Below, one piece after another: positions 1 to 8,879 of a stretch of DNA of 64,000 nucleotides. Made by a program: the position numbers and the translations under genes. The stretch covers positions 372,001 through 436,000 of the forward strand of contig NZ_AUFB01000001.1 of assembly GCF_000426285.1 (NCBI RefSeq), given 5' to 3'. Each line of letters begins with the position of its first letter. Position 1 is the first letter of the stretch. Origin of the DNA: Rhizobium leucaenae USDA 9039 (GTDB lineage Bacteria; Pseudomonadota; Alphaproteobacteria; Rhizobiales; Rhizobiaceae). Under the pieces are notes generated by a model that had not been told where the DNA came from, made no database searches, and worked only from the letters and a program-made list of their open reading frames with translations.

Positions 1-671
1 CGACGCTCAGCGACACGCTGACGGCACTCTATGATCGCTTTGCGGATGGCGTGCTGCCCGAACGCATCTGGACGACGTTGAAGATTTTGGTCACAGGCTA
101 TGTGACGGGGACGGTGCTCGCCGCCATCCTGACCGTCGTTGCGATCAACACGCGTATTGGCACCGATTTTCTCGAGACGATGACGGCGATGTTCAATCCG
201 CTGCCAGCAATCTCGCTGCTGCCGCTGGCTCTCATCTGGTTCGGTCTCGGACCCGCGAGCCTCGTCTTCGTGCTCGTGCATTCCGTGCTCTGGGCGGTTG
301 CCCTCAACACCCATGCCGGCTTTCTCGGCGTTTCGCGCACGCTGCGCATGGTAGGGGCCAACTACGGACTGACTGGACTCTCCTATGTGTTTCGCATTCT
401 CATCCCCGCCGCATTCCCGTCCATCCTGACCGGCCTGAAGATCGGCTGGGCCTTTTCCTGGCGCACGTTGATCGCCGCCGAACTGGTCTTCGGCGTTTCC
501 TCCGGTCAAGGCGGACTTGGATGGTTCATCTTCGAAAACCGCAATCTTCTCGACATCCCGTCGGTCTTCGCAGGCCTGCTGACGGTTATCGTCATCGGCC
601 TCATCGTCGAGAACCTGGTTTTCCAAACGATCGAGCGTCGAACCCTGCAGAAATGGGGCATGAAGGAGTGA
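1..671 (+). CDS. ABC transporter permease, NitT/TauT/SsuC type (5' end missing)
   Basis: The reading frame is already open at the left edge (codons from base 3 read T-L-S-D-T-L), so the gene starts outside the window; the GTG at 51 is internal. The visible 220 or so residues form a hydrophobic BPD_transp_1 domain with about five membrane segments. The loop around GLKIGWAFSWRTLIAAELV is typical of the EAA-type coupling region of SsuC/TauC/NrtB permeases. Such proteins form the inner-membrane channel for sulfonates, taurine, nitrate and similar small solutes. Here it lies 53 bp before a sugar-acid-type dehydratase, so the substrate may instead be an organic acid; that is inference from context. 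Its ATPase and binding protein are probably to the left. Confidence 0.88.
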   Translation, partial: TLSDTLTALYDRFADGVLPERIWTTLKILVTGYVTGTVLAAILTVVAINTRIGTDFLETMTAMFNPLPAISLLPLALIWFGLGPASLVFVLVHSVLWAVALNTHAGFLGVSRTLRMVGANYGLTGLSYVFRILIPAAFPSILTGLKIGWAFSWRTLIAAELVFGVSSGQGGLGWFIFENRNLLDIPSVFAGLLTVIVIGLIVENLVFQTIERRTLQKWGMKE

Positions 672-724
672 TGCGCTCACGCGAATTCATCTCTTCTAAT
701 AGTTGAATATAAGGTTGTAAGACA

Positions 725-2461
725 ATGAATGCCAAAAGGAAATCGGCGGAATTGCGTAGCGCTAGATGGTTCGCGCCCGACGACCTCAGAAGTTCCGGAC
801 ATCGTTCGCGCACCATGCAGATGGGCTATGCGCCGGAGGAATGGGCGGGCAAGCCCGTCATCGCCATTCTCAACACCTGGTCCGACGCCAATCCCTGCCA
901 CGCCCATTTCAAGCACCGGGTCGAAGACGTGAAACGCGGCATCCTTCAGGCCGGCGGCTTTCCTCTCGAACTGCCGGCGCTGTCGCTGTCTGAAAGCTAT
1001 GTCAAACCCACGACCATGCTCTATCGCAACATGCTGGCGATGGAGGCGGAAGAACTGCTGCGTTCGCATCCGGTCGACGGTGCTGTGCTGATGGGCGGTT
1101 GCGACAAGACCACGCCTGGCCTTGTCATGGGTGCGCTCAGCATGGGCCTGCCGATGATCTACCTGCCCGCAGGCCCGATGCTGCGCGGCAATTTTCGCGG
1201 CGAATATCTGGGCTCCGGCTCCGATGCCTGGAAGTTCTGGGACGAGCGCCGCGTGGGCGCTATTTCGGAGAAGGAATGGGTCGAAGTCGAGGCCGGCATT
1301 GCCCGGTCCTATGGCCACTGCATGACGATGGGCACGGCGAGCACGATGACGGCGATTGCCGAGGCATTGGGCCTGACCTTGCCCGGAGCGAGTTCTATCC
1401 CGGCCGCCGACTCCAACCACATCCGTATGTCTTCCGCCGTCGGCCGCCGCATTGTCGAGATGGTCTGGGAGGACCTTGTCCCCGCAAAGATCGTCACGGC
1501 TGCCGCCGTCGGCAACGCCGTCACCGTGGCAATGGCGACCGGCTGTTCGACCAACGCGGTCGTGCATCTGATCGCAATGGCGCGCCGCGCCGGCGTCGAC
1601 CTTACGCTCGACGATCTCGACATGGCCGGCCGGACGACACCGGTGCTCGCCAATATCCGGCCGACGGGCAAGACCTATCTCATGGAGGATTTCTACTATG
1701 CCGGCGGCCTGCGGGCACTGATGGTAAAGCTTGCCTCCAAGCTCGATCTCTCTGCGCTGACCGTTTCCGGCGTCACACTTGGCGAAACCCTGGAGGGCGC
1801 AAAGTGCTACAATGACGACGTCATCCGCTCGCTCGACAATCCCGTCTATTACGAGGGCTCCCTCGCGGTCGTGAAGGGCAATCTCGCGCCCACCGGAGCC
1901 GTCATCAAGCCGGCTGCCTGCGATCCACGCTTCCACAAGCATCAGGGACCGGCCCTGGTGTTCGACAGCTATCCGGAGATGAAAGCGGCGGTGGATGACG
2001 AAAATCTCGACATCACGCCCGATCACGTCATGGTGCTGCGCGGCGCCGGCCCGCACGGCGGTCCCGGCATGCCGGAATGGGGCATGCTGCCGATACCCAA
2101 GGCACTGCTGAAGCAGGGCCATCGCGACATGCTACGGCTATCCGACGCCCGCATGAGCGGCACGAGCTACGGCGCCTGCATCCTGCACGTCTCTCCGGAA
2201 TCGCATGTCGGCGGCCCGCTGGCGCTGTTGAAGAACGGCGACATTGTTCGCCTTGATCTCGAAGCACGGCGGATCGATATGCTCGTGGATGAGGACGAAT
2301 TGCAGCGCCGGCGCGAAGCCTGGGTTAAGCCGCCCGAAAAATTCGGCCGCGGCTACGGCTGGATGTTCGCCCGCCACGTGGCGCAAGCCGACACGGGCTG
2401 CGATTTCGATTTCCTGGAAACCGGTTTCGGCCCGACGCCGGGCGAACCCGATATTTATTGA
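725..2461 (+). CDS. IlvD/Edd family sugar-acid dehydratase (L-arabinonate dehydratase-like)
   Basis: A 578-residue dehydratase of the IlvD/Edd family, which removes water from aldonic acids or dihydroxy acids to give 2-keto-3-deoxy acids. Three cysteines suited to a [2Fe-2S] cluster are visible: C58 (SDANPCHAH), C126 (MGGCDKTTPG, followed by K128, the position of the metal-bridging modified lysine) and C199 (YGHCMTMG). The catalytic serine motif DARMSGTSYG is near residue 479. Length and cysteine spacing match the rhizobial L-arabinonate/D-fuconate-type enzymes better than branched-chain IlvD. It heads a likely operon with the RraA-like gene 16 bp downstream. The substrate (arabinonate, xylonate, fuconate or other) cannot be fixed from sequence. 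Confidence 0.92.
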   Translation: MNAKRKSAELRSARWFAPDDLRSSGHRSRTMQMGYAPEEWAGKPVIAILNTWSDANPCHAHFKHRVEDVKRGILQAGGFPLELPALSLSESYVKPTTMLYRNMLAMEAEELLRSHPVDGAVLMGGCDKTTPGLVMGALSMGLPMIYLPAGPMLRGNFRGEYLGSGSDAWKFWDERRVGAISEKEWVEVEAGIARSYGHCMTMGTASTMTAIAEALGLTLPGASSIPAADSNHIRMSSAVGRRIVEMVWEDLVPAKIVTAAAVGNAVTVAMATGCSTNAVVHLIAMARRAGVDLTLDDLDMAGRTTPVLANIRPTGKTYLMEDFYYAGGLRALMVKLASKLDLSALTVSGVTLGETLEGAKCYNDDVIRSLDNPVYYEGSLAVVKGNLAPTGAVIKPAACDPRFHKHQGPALVFDSYPEMKAAVDDENLDITPDHVMVLRGAGPHGGPGMPEWGMLPIPKALLKQGHRDMLRLSDARMSGTSYGACILHVSPESHVGGPLALLKNGDIVRLDLEARRIDMLVDEDELQRRREAWVKPPEKFGRGYGWMFARHVAQADTGCDFDFLETGFGPTPGEPDIY

Positions 2462-2477
2462 CCGCAAAGGACATATC

Positions 2478-3203
2478 ATGAGCAGTTACGTGCTGAGCAG
2501 CGAGACCCGCAACAAGCTGATGGGCGTTGCCACGCCGACCATCGCCACAGCGCTTTTCAAGCGCGGCCTTCGCAACCAATTCATCCAGGATGTCCGCCCC
2601 GTGGCGCCGAAGAAGGCGAACATGGTCGGCCAAGCCTTCACGCTGCGCTACATCCCCGCGCGCGAAGACCTGAACACGCTCGAAGTTTTCCGCAACCCAG
2701 AGCATCCGCAGCGCGCGGCAGTCGAAAAATGCCCGCCCGGCGCCATCCTAGTCATGGACAGCCGCAAGGATGCACGCGCGGCTTCGGCTGGCTCGATCCT
2801 GATATCGCGGCTGCAGGTGCGCGGCGTTGCCGGCGTCGTGACCGATGGCGGCTTCCGTGACAGCCCGGAAATCGCCAATCTCGATATCCCTGCCTATCAT
2901 CATCGCCCGTCCGCGCCGACAAACCTGACGCTGCACCAGGCCATCGAAATGAACGTGCCGATCGGCTGCGGCGATGTCGCGGTTTTCCCAGGCGATATTC
3001 TCGTCGGCGACAATGAGGGCGTGATCGTTATCCCGGCCCACCTCGCCGACGAAATCGCCGATGAGACTGTCGAAATGACTGCTTACGAGGATTTCGTCAC
3101 TGAAGAAGTCCTGAACGGCGCGACCATCATCGGACTTTACCCGGCCACCAGCGACGCACCGAAGGTCAAGTTCGCCGAGTGGCGCAAGCAGAAAGGCCGC
3201 TGA
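2478..3203 (+). CDS. RraA-like / HMG-aldolase family protein
   Basis: A 241-residue member of the RraA/MenG-like family, which includes 4-hydroxy-4-methyl-2-oxoglutarate aldolases and oxaloacetate decarboxylases as well as the RNase E inhibitor RraA. The typical glycine-rich core is present (VRGVAGVVTDGGFRD near residues 115-130, then GDILVGDNEGVIVIP). I chose the ATG at 2478 because it follows AAAGGA at 2465-2470 and directly follows the dehydratase stop; the open frame upstream only overlaps ilvD-like coding sequence. Homologues beside IlvD/Edd dehydratases are usually thought to act on the 2-keto-3-deoxy acid product, so an aldolase or decarboxylase role is more likely than RNase control. 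The exact substrate is unknown. Confidence 0.85.
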   Translation: MSSYVLSSETRNKLMGVATPTIATALFKRGLRNQFIQDVRPVAPKKANMVGQAFTLRYIPAREDLNTLEVFRNPEHPQRAAVEKCPPGAILVMDSRKDARAASAGSILISRLQVRGVAGVVTDGGFRDSPEIANLDIPAYHHRPSAPTNLTLHQAIEMNVPIGCGDVAVFPGDILVGDNEGVIVIPAHLADEIADETVEMTAYEDFVTEEVLNGATIIGLYPATSDAPKVKFAEWRKQKGR

Positions 3204-3524
3204 TCGGCGCCTTCGCCGCTATGGTACCAAAATCCCGTCACCTATAATGGCGATGGGATTTATATCCCGATAAAATATCTTGATAACAATAGCTTACGCT
3301 TCCAAGCTCATTCCGTTTAGGAAGAGGCTGTCATTGGCGGAGCAAAAAATTCAGCGCCTTTACCGCGTTCCAAGTCGCGTACATCTCGGTCCGAAGCCAA
3401 CAACGACCTCGGCGGCACTTCACCAACTCGTCTCTGGGCGTTGCCAACTATGAGAAGGCCGGTCTATTCAGACGGCATGGCCTATGTTTGCCATAAAAAT
3501 TTGATAGTTAAGGATTGCCAGCCC
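3204..3524. other. Intergenic stretch with one weak hairpin
   Basis: A 321-bp gap between the RraA-like gene and the GlcG-like gene. AAATCCC (3230-3236) can pair with GGGATTT (3255-3261), a 7-bp stem with an 18-nt loop, and GGGAT-TTAT-ATCCC (3255-3268) is an alternative small palindrome. Neither is followed by a T-run, so this may be a weak terminator or an operator. The rest shows no convincing gene. Confidence 0.4.
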
Positions 3525-3944
3525 ATGTCCATTACACGCGAAACCTTGGTCTTGTCTCATGCCGGCGCAATGCAGGCTCTCGCGGCCGCGATAGCCCATG
3601 CCGAGAAGATGGGCATCCCGCAATGTGTCTTCATTGTCGACGCCAGCGGCGAGACCATCGCAAGCATCCGGATGGATGGCGCAAAATCTCTGAGCATGCA
3701 TACGGCCCGCGCCAAGGCGCGCACGGCCGCCTCCATCAACGCGCCGACCGGCGCCATCTCCTTCGAATCCGCCACGGCTGCCGGCATCGCTTCGCAGGGC
3801 GGTGTCACACATCTGCCGGGCGGATTGCCCATTCGTTTCGGCGGCAGGCTTGCCGGCGCGATCGGCGTAGGATCGGGCACGGGCGATCAGGATTTCGAGG
3901 TCGCTCGCGCCGCACTTGCTGCGATTGGAGCCGATGCCGTTTAA
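3525..3944 (+). CDS. GlcG/HbpS family (heme-binding protein-like)
   Basis: A 139-residue GlcG/HbpS-like protein (PF03928), a small family found beside glycolate and other organic-acid catabolic genes; some members bind heme, others have no known activity. The fold signature is visible as an N-terminal helix (LSHAGAMQALAAAIAHAEKMG), a PAS-like strand region (CVFIVDASGETIASIRMDGA) and a C-terminal glycine-rich end (LAGAIGVGSGTGDQDFEVARAA). The ATG at 3525 was chosen because AAGGA lies at 3510-3514 and the family starts here; the frame upstream to 3441 has no family sequence. It may belong functionally to the dehydratase group although 321 bp separate them. It converges with the SelA-like gene 13 bp away. 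Confidence 0.8.
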   Translation: MSITRETLVLSHAGAMQALAAAIAHAEKMGIPQCVFIVDASGETIASIRMDGAKSLSMHTARAKARTAASINAPTGAISFESATAAGIASQGGVTHLPGGLPIRFGGRLAGAIGVGSGTGDQDFEVARAALAAIGADAV

Positions 3945-3957
3945 GGCAAGCCTCTTC

Positions 3958-5160
3958 TCAGTCCGGCCAGTTGCGAACGTTGCGTGTCGACTTCTGCGGC
4001 ACCAGCATCGCGTCGGCCGGCCTTTCCTTCGCCGACAATAGCGAATGAAACTCACGCGTCACGGTCTCGGCTTCCCCCGGATGTAGATTGCAGGGATCGA
4101 GGAAGAAGTGGCCGCGTTCGACCTCATGATTACGGACAATGATCGGTATCTGTGCGCGGGCAAGGGCGGCGGCAAGCCCCGCCGCCGTAAAGCCGCTCTC
4201 CGGACGCACATTGACCTCCAACCTGTCCAGGGGATTGTTGGTCGGATCGGGAACGATGAGGGCTTCGATCCCCGCAAACCCCTCCAGCGTGTTTTTCCAT
4301 AGATCCAGCGCAGCGCGCTCGCGGCGGCGAATGCCGTCATGATCGCGATGCTCCCACGCCTCCAGCGCCGCCATGACACCGGCGATGCTTTCCTTGCCGA
4401 CTTTCATGCCGCGGCCGATCCCGCGGTTCTGCAGAAAAGTAGCCCGCACCAGGTCCTTACGTCCCGCGACAATGCCGGTGGTCGGGCCGCCCAGAAACTT
4501 GTGTCCGCTGTAGACGACGATATCCGCGCCCTGCTGCAGGAAGGTCCGCAGATCGTATTCGGATGCAGCATCGACGATAACCGGGACGTTTTTGGCATGG
4601 CAGATGGCGACGAACTCCGGCAAGGACAGCATGCCGTATTGCACCGTATGGTGGGAGACCACGTAGAGGGCGGCCGCCGTGCGGTCATTGATTGCGTCGG
4701 CGACGTGATAGTCGTTGACGGCACTGACGGTGCCGGCCGCAATCACCTTGCCGCCGGCGAGCCGCACCGCCTGATCGATATTGCCGCCGAAGCTGACCAT
4801 ATGGCCGATCTGCACGATGACTTCCGTCTTCAGCCCCTCAGTGCGGTCCGGAAGGTTCTCGATCGCCAAGAGATTGTCGCCGGTGATTGCAGCCGCCAGC
4901 GACAGGCTGATGCCGCTCGCGCAGGAGGCGGTGACAAAACCGGCTTCGCTGCCCGTGAGACGCGCAATCACCTCGCTCGCCCGCCGGTGCAGATCGTCCA
5001 TCTCGACAAATTGCGAGGCAATTTCGCTCATCGCCTTGATGGCCTCTGGTACGATGATCGACGCACCCAAGGCAGTCATCGTGCCGGAGACATTGATAAT
5101 GGGCCGGAGATTAAGCCGTTCTCTGATCGGCTGTTCGGAGCCTTTGGTGGTCGCAACCAT
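3958..5160 (-). CDS. SelA-like PLP-dependent lyase/transferase
   Basis: A 400-residue fold-type I PLP protein of the SelA-like group, which includes selenocysteine synthase relatives and D-glucosaminate or other beta-eliminating ammonia-lyases. The PLP lysine is K221 in [15 protein letters not shown], with the pyridine-binding aspartate at D197 (VIVDAASE). The N terminus ([17 protein letters not shown]) matches the conserved opening of this family. No selenocysteine gene context is present: it follows a RidA-type gene by 13 bp and a polar amino-acid importer, which suggests catabolism of an imported amino acid or amino sugar acid, with RidA removing reactive enamine by-product. Substrate unknown. 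It is the last gene of the minus-strand operon from 8727. Confidence 0.85.
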   Translation of the reverse strand: MVATTKGSEQPIRERLNLRPIINVSGTMTALGASIIVPEAIKAMSEIASQFVEMDDLHRRASEVIARLTGSEAGFVTASCASGISLSLAAAITGDNLLAIENLPDRTEGLKTEVIVQIGHMVSFGGNIDQAVRLAGGKVIAAGTVSAVNDYHVADAINDRTAAALYVVSHHTVQYGMLSLPEFVAICHAKNVPVIVDAASEYDLRTFLQQGADIVVYSGHKFLGGPTTGIVAGRKDLVRATFLQNRGIGRGMKVGKESIAGVMAALEAWEHRDHDGIRRRERAALDLWKNTLEGFAGIEALIVPDPTNNPLDRLEVNVRPESGFTAAGLAAALARAQIPIIVRNHEVERGHFFLDPCNLHPGEAETVTREFHSLLSAKERPADAMLVPQKSTRNVRNWPD

Positions 5161-5173
5161 AAGATCGTGCCTT

Positions 5174-5635
5174 CTAGCTGTGAATTTCGATAATCGCTTC
5201 GATTTCGACGGTGATATTGTTCGGCAGCGAACCGACGCCGATTGCCGAGCGTGCGTGCATGCCGATATCGCCGAAGACGTCGACGAACAAATCCGAACAG
5301 CCGTTGATGACCTTCGGGTGTTCGGTAAATTCCGGCGTCGCGTTCACGAAGCCCAATAGTTTCACAATCTGCTTGACTTGGGCGAGATCGCCGATGCTAT
5401 CAGACAGCGCCGATAGAAGATTGAGCCCCGTCAGCCGCGCATGCTGGTAAGCCGTTGCGACATCCACATCCTGCCCAACCTTGCCCGTGCGGAGCGTGCC
5501 ATCGGCATCGAGAGGCCCCTGTCCCGAGATGAACAGCAGCGCACCGCAGCGGACGACATTGCGGAAATTGCCGATTGGTGTTGGCGGTGTGAAGAGCTCC
5601 AGCCCCAGAGCCTTCAACCGATCATGAGGCGTCAT
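5174..5635 (-). CDS. RidA family protein (YjgF-like)
   Basis: A 153-residue RidA/YjgF-family protein of the YjgF-endoribonuclease-like branch, with the typical order [16 protein letters not shown], then [16 protein letters not shown], then [15 protein letters not shown]. RidA proteins hydrolyse enamine/imine intermediates released by PLP enzymes, which fits the adjacent SelA-like enzyme. Two starts are possible: a GTG at 5659 overlapping the ATPase stop by 4 bp (GTGA), or the ATG at 5635 preceded at 7 nt by GGGAG. I chose 5635 because relatives begin MTPxxRL. Expression is coupled to the upstream transporter either way. Confidence 0.88.
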   Translation of the reverse strand: MTPHDRLKALGLELFTPPTPIGNFRNVVRCGALLFISGQGPLDADGTLRTGKVGQDVDVATAYQHARLTGLNLLSALSDSIGDLAQVKQIVKLLGFVNATPEFTEHPKVINGCSDLFVDVFGDIGMHARSAIGVGSLPNNITVEIEAIIEIHS

Positions 5636-5655
5636 CTCCATACTCCCGTTCGATC

Positions 5656-6459
5656 TCACACAGCCGGGGCCGCATGGAAGCGGGACAGGAAAGCCTTCAG
5701 CCGTTCATTCTCCGCCACAAGCGCCGGAAGGTCCTTCGGTGCGCCCTCAGCAGAGACTTTTCCATCGGCCATGAAGACGATGCGGTTGCTGGCGTCCCTC
5801 GCAAAGGCGATCTCATGGGTGACCATCAGCATCGTCATCCCCTCCTCCGCCAATTGCCGGACAACGTCGAGAACTTCGTTCACCAATTCCGGATCGAGCG
5901 CCGAGGTGATTTCGTCGAGCAGCAGGATCTTGGGGTCCATGGCCACGGCACGCGCGATGCCGACGCGTTGCTGCTGACCACCAGACAGTTCCGACGGAAG
6001 ATTATTGATACGGTGTCCGAGGCCGACGCGATTGAGCCAATGTTCGGCTATCTCCCGCGCCTCCTTCTTCGGCTTGCCGCGGACCTTCTGAAGGCCGAGC
6101 ATCACATTTTCCGCGGCGGTCAGATGCGGAAAGAGGTTGAAGCTCTGAAAGACCATGCCGGTTTCCGCGCGCATGCGCGCAAGGTCCCTCTCGCCGCGAC
6201 GCTGCTGATTGGTGCCGTCGCGATAGCCGACTTCCGCGCCGTCGATCTGGATCGAGCCGCTGTCGTAGCTTTCGAGAAAGTTCACGCAGCGTAAAAGAGT
6301 CGTCTTGCCGCTGCCCGAAGGGCCGATGACCGAGACCACCTCACCTTTGGCGACATCCATATCGATGGATTGCAGAACCTGCACGGCTCCGAACGCCTTG
6401 GCGACATTGCGTATTCTGAGGAGCGGCGTGGCCGATTGCGTGTTGTTCATGACGGTCAT
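5656..6459 (-). CDS. Polar amino acid ABC transporter ATP-binding protein
   Basis: A 267-residue ATPase of the GlnQ/HisP class. Walker A GPSGSGKTT lies near residue 46, the Q-loop region at FQSFNLFPH, the signature LSGGQQQR, and Walker B ILLLDEITSALDPE with the usual switch histidine in MVTHEIAFARD. It powers uptake through the two permeases encoded just upstream. The start ATG overlaps the permease stop as ATGA (6456-6459), a mark of translational coupling. Substrate is not identifiable from the ATPase. Confidence 0.94.
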   Translation of the reverse strand: MTVMNNTQSATPLLRIRNVAKAFGAVQVLQSIDMDVAKGEVVSVIGPSGSGKTTLLRCVNFLESYDSGSIQIDGAEVGYRDGTNQQRRGERDLARMRAETGMVFQSFNLFPHLTAAENVMLGLQKVRGKPKKEAREIAEHWLNRVGLGHRINNLPSELSGGQQQRVGIARAVAMDPKILLLDEITSALDPELVNEVLDVVRQLAEEGMTMLMVTHEIAFARDASNRIVFMADGKVSAEGAPKDLPALVAENERLKAFLSRFHAAPAV

Positions 6460-7103
6460 TCCCTGATGTAGGAGTAGCGGCGCTCCATTCTCCGGCTCAG
6501 GCTGGAGAGACTGTAGTTGATCGCGAAATAGATGAAGGCCCCGAGAAGGTAGAGCGGCATGGCCTCATAGGTTCGGCCGATCACTTCATTGATCGACTGC
6601 ATGAGGTCGACGATGCCGAGAAGCGAGATCAGAGCACTTCCCTTCACCGCATCGGTCACGCCATTGATCCACGGCGGCAGAAAGCGGCGGGTCGCCTGCG
6701 GGAAGATGACATATTGCAGCCGCTGAACAAAGGTCAGGCCGATGGACATGCCGGCTTCCATCTGTCCCCTCGGAATGGAGAGAACGGCACCGCGCACATA
6801 TTCGACCACCTGCGCCGATTTGAACAACGTCAACGCGACGACACCGGCCCAGAAAGCGACGATGTGCAGACCGAGCGCCGGAAATCCGTAATAGACGATG
6901 AAGATAAGAACGAGGATCGGAATGCCGCGGATGCAATCGCTGAAGAAGCGCACGAGGAGCTTGACTGGCCACGGACCATAGATCAACCCGACGCCAAAGA
7001 TGATGCCGATGCAAAGTGAAAGCGCAACGACGATCGCGGAGACCCAAAGCGTGATCAGCAGGCCTTTCAGGAGAAACGGCAGAGCATAGAGAACCGCAGC
7101 CAT
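6456..7103 (-). CDS. Polar amino acid ABC transporter permease (second)
   Basis: A 215-residue inner-membrane permease of the HisMQ/GlnP family with about five helices and the EAA-like loop in GQMEAGMSIGLTFVQRLQYVIFPQA. It pairs with the permease at 7105-7770, from which it is separated by a single base, to form the translocation channel. It overlaps the ATPase gene by 4 bp. Confidence 0.93.
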   Translation of the reverse strand: MAAVLYALPFLLKGLLITLWVSAIVVALSLCIGIIFGVGLIYGPWPVKLLVRFFSDCIRGIPILVLIFIVYYGFPALGLHIVAFWAGVVALTLFKSAQVVEYVRGAVLSIPRGQMEAGMSIGLTFVQRLQYVIFPQATRRFLPPWINGVTDAVKGSALISLLGIVDLMQSINEVIGRTYEAMPLYLLGAFIYFAINYSLSSLSRRMERRYSYIRE

Positions 7104-7104
7104 T

Positions 7105-7770
7105 CTAGCGCTCCACCCTGAAATGACCTTCCAGCCGGCGAAGGCCGAACAGGATGAGATAGCCCGTAACGAGATACATCAGGGTCGTGATGATATAGAC
7201 CTCGACGATGCGGAACGTATTGAAATTGATCCATTGCGCCCCGTATGTGAGCTCGGGAACGGCAATGACCGAGGCGACCGACGTATCCTTGAACAAGGAG
7301 ATGAAGGTGTTGGAAAGCGCCGGGAGGGTAATGCGCGTCATCGTCGGCAGACGGACGTAAAGGAGACGCTGCAGCGGCGTCAGCCCGATCGCCTTGCCGG
7401 CATCGATCTGGCCGCGCGGCACAGCTTCGAGGCCGGACCGGAATACCTCGACGAGATAGGCACCGGCATAGACCGAGAGGGTAATGACGAATGACGTCGT
7501 CGCGCTGTAGGCAATGCTCACTGCAGTCGGAAGTCCATAAAAGACGAGATAGACGAGCAGGATCAACGGTACGTTGCGGATGAATTCGACATAGGCGGCG
7601 ATGAAGCTGCGAACGACTTTGCCCGCCGATACGTACCAAATGGCGAGGACAAGCCCGATCAGGGCACCGATGGCGATGGAAATGACGGCAAGCTCGAGAC
7701 TGAGCAGAAGCCCGCCCCACAGCTTGTCGATATGTCGCCAGATAAGATTGAAATTCAGGTGATAGCCCAT
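7105..7770 (-). CDS. Polar amino acid ABC transporter permease (first)
   Basis: A 221-residue HisMQ/GlnP-family permease. Hydrophobic helices and the cytoplasmic loop GQIDAGKAIGLTPLQRLLYVRLP mark the coupling helix that docks on the ATPase. It follows the binding-protein gene by 81 bp and leads the membrane part of the operon. Confidence 0.93.
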   Translation of the reverse strand: MGYHLNFNLIWRHIDKLWGGLLLSLELAVISIAIGALIGLVLAIWYVSAGKVVRSFIAAYVEFIRNVPLILLVYLVFYGLPTAVSIAYSATTSFVITLSVYAGAYLVEVFRSGLEAVPRGQIDAGKAIGLTPLQRLLYVRLPTMTRITLPALSNTFISLFKDTSVASVIAVPELTYGAQWINFNTFRIVEVYIITTLMYLVTGYLILFGLRRLEGHFRVER

Positions 7771-7851
7771 ACCGGCTGCCGTCTCCTGCTATGCGATCGA
7801 TGTCTGCTGCGGAGCCAGCGCAAGCCACAGGCCGCGCTGGCTCCGTTCAGA

Positions 7852-8727
7852 TCAGATGGCGGGAAAACCCGGTTTGCGCACGGGCGCGTCCAAGCCGAAA
7901 TATTGCTTGAAAGCGGCGTCGTAGAGCGCTGATTCATGGCCGAACATGGCGGTCGTAAACGTCGTGTTGACGAAATACAGCCAGTCGAGATCGCTCTGGC
8001 GGACGGCAGCGCCATAAAGCATGGCATTCCACTGCTTGCCGGCGTCGAAATAACGATCGGGCGTTCGCGACGCGAGCCAGCGTACCGTCGACAGATCGAC
8101 TGCGGCCGCGTCGACACGCTTTGCTTCCAATGCCTGGATGACGTTTGCCTGCGTGTCGATCTGCATGACCTGCGCGTCCGGCAGAACGAGGTGAACGGTC
8201 TTTTCGGCATCCACGTTCTGGAGAATGGAAACGCGCGTGTTGGCGCCGCCGGCCAAGAGCTTGTCAAAAGTCTTGTTGTCGGCGTCGGGACGGGTCAGCA
8301 GGGCGACACCTTCGACATAATAGGGCCGGGAGAAATTGATGAGCTGCGCACGCTGCGCCGACATCGTCATGAACTGGATGGTAATGTCGACCTTGCCGGT
8401 GACGATGTTCGGAATGCGCTGCTGCGCATCCTGCTTGACGAATTCGACCTTGGTTTCATCATCGAACAGGCCCTTGGCAAGAATACGGCCCATGGTGATG
8501 TCCATGCCTACCAGCTCGCCGGCATCGTTCTCGAAATGCCAGGGAGCATTGGTGCTGCCGGTGCCGACGATCAGATGGCCGCGATCCAGCACCGTGCGCA
8601 ACAGGCTGTCGCTGGCTGCCTGAGCTGCCGCCTCTTCGCTGCTGGCCATTAGGCCAACTGCGGTACCGACCGCCAGGCCACCCAGGCCCAGCTTCAAAAA
8701 ATCACGACGCTGCGAAATATCGTTCAT
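7852..8727 (-). CDS. ABC transporter substrate-binding protein, family 3, Tat-type signal
   Basis: A 291-residue periplasmic binding protein of family 3 (amino acids and related). The N terminus has a textbook twin-arginine signal (SQRRDFLKLGLGGLAVG) with an AxA-like cleavage region near residue 35, so it is probably exported folded. The body shows the family pattern LLRTVLDRGHLIVGTG followed by GMDITMGRILAKGLF. I chose the ATG at 8727 because it is preceded by GGAGG at 5 nt and starts just before the signal; the frame upstream to 8847 has no protein-like sequence. It is the first gene of the minus-strand operon and is divergent from the IclR gene, the likely regulator. Ligand unknown. Confidence 0.92.
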   Translation of the reverse strand: MNDISQRRDFLKLGLGGLAVGTAVGLMASSEEAAAQAASDSLLRTVLDRGHLIVGTGSTNAPWHFENDAGELVGMDITMGRILAKGLFDDETKVEFVKQDAQQRIPNIVTGKVDITIQFMTMSAQRAQLINFSRPYYVEGVALLTRPDADNKTFDKLLAGGANTRVSILQNVDAEKTVHLVLPDAQVMQIDTQANVIQALEAKRVDAAAVDLSTVRWLASRTPDRYFDAGKQWNAMLYGAAVRQSDLDWLYFVNTTFTTAMFGHESALYDAAFKQYFGLDAPVRKPGFPAI

Positions 8728-8784
8728 GTTAGCCTCCGCGTTTAAGATAAAGTTCCCGTTAGCAAGCTTGTTTTTCAAGCCTTT

Positions 8785-8820
8785 GTCTTGTATATAAGAC
8801 ACGTTTCTTATATTTAAGAC
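8785..8820. promoter_or_regulatory. Paired palindromes between importer operon and IclR gene
   Basis: Two similar AT-rich inverted repeats lie side by side: GTCTTGTATATAAGAC (8785-8800) and GTTTCTTATATTTAAGAC (8803-8820). Both read GTyTT...AAGAC. Their position in the divergent 152-bp region, the tandem spacing of about two helical turns and the IclR gene alongside make them the best candidates for that regulator's operators. Not verified. Confidence 0.5.
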
Positions 8821-8879
8821 GATATACCGATTTTGGCGCTGGCGCAATGCCAGAGCGGCAGCAATGGAGTATTTTTGGC

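Noticed and set aside
677-2122. 481-codon minus-strand frame opposite the dehydratase gene
   Set aside because: It is the mirror of a strongly supported IlvD/Edd gene; composition (Arg, His, Gly-rich) is typical of antisense frames in GC-rich DNA.
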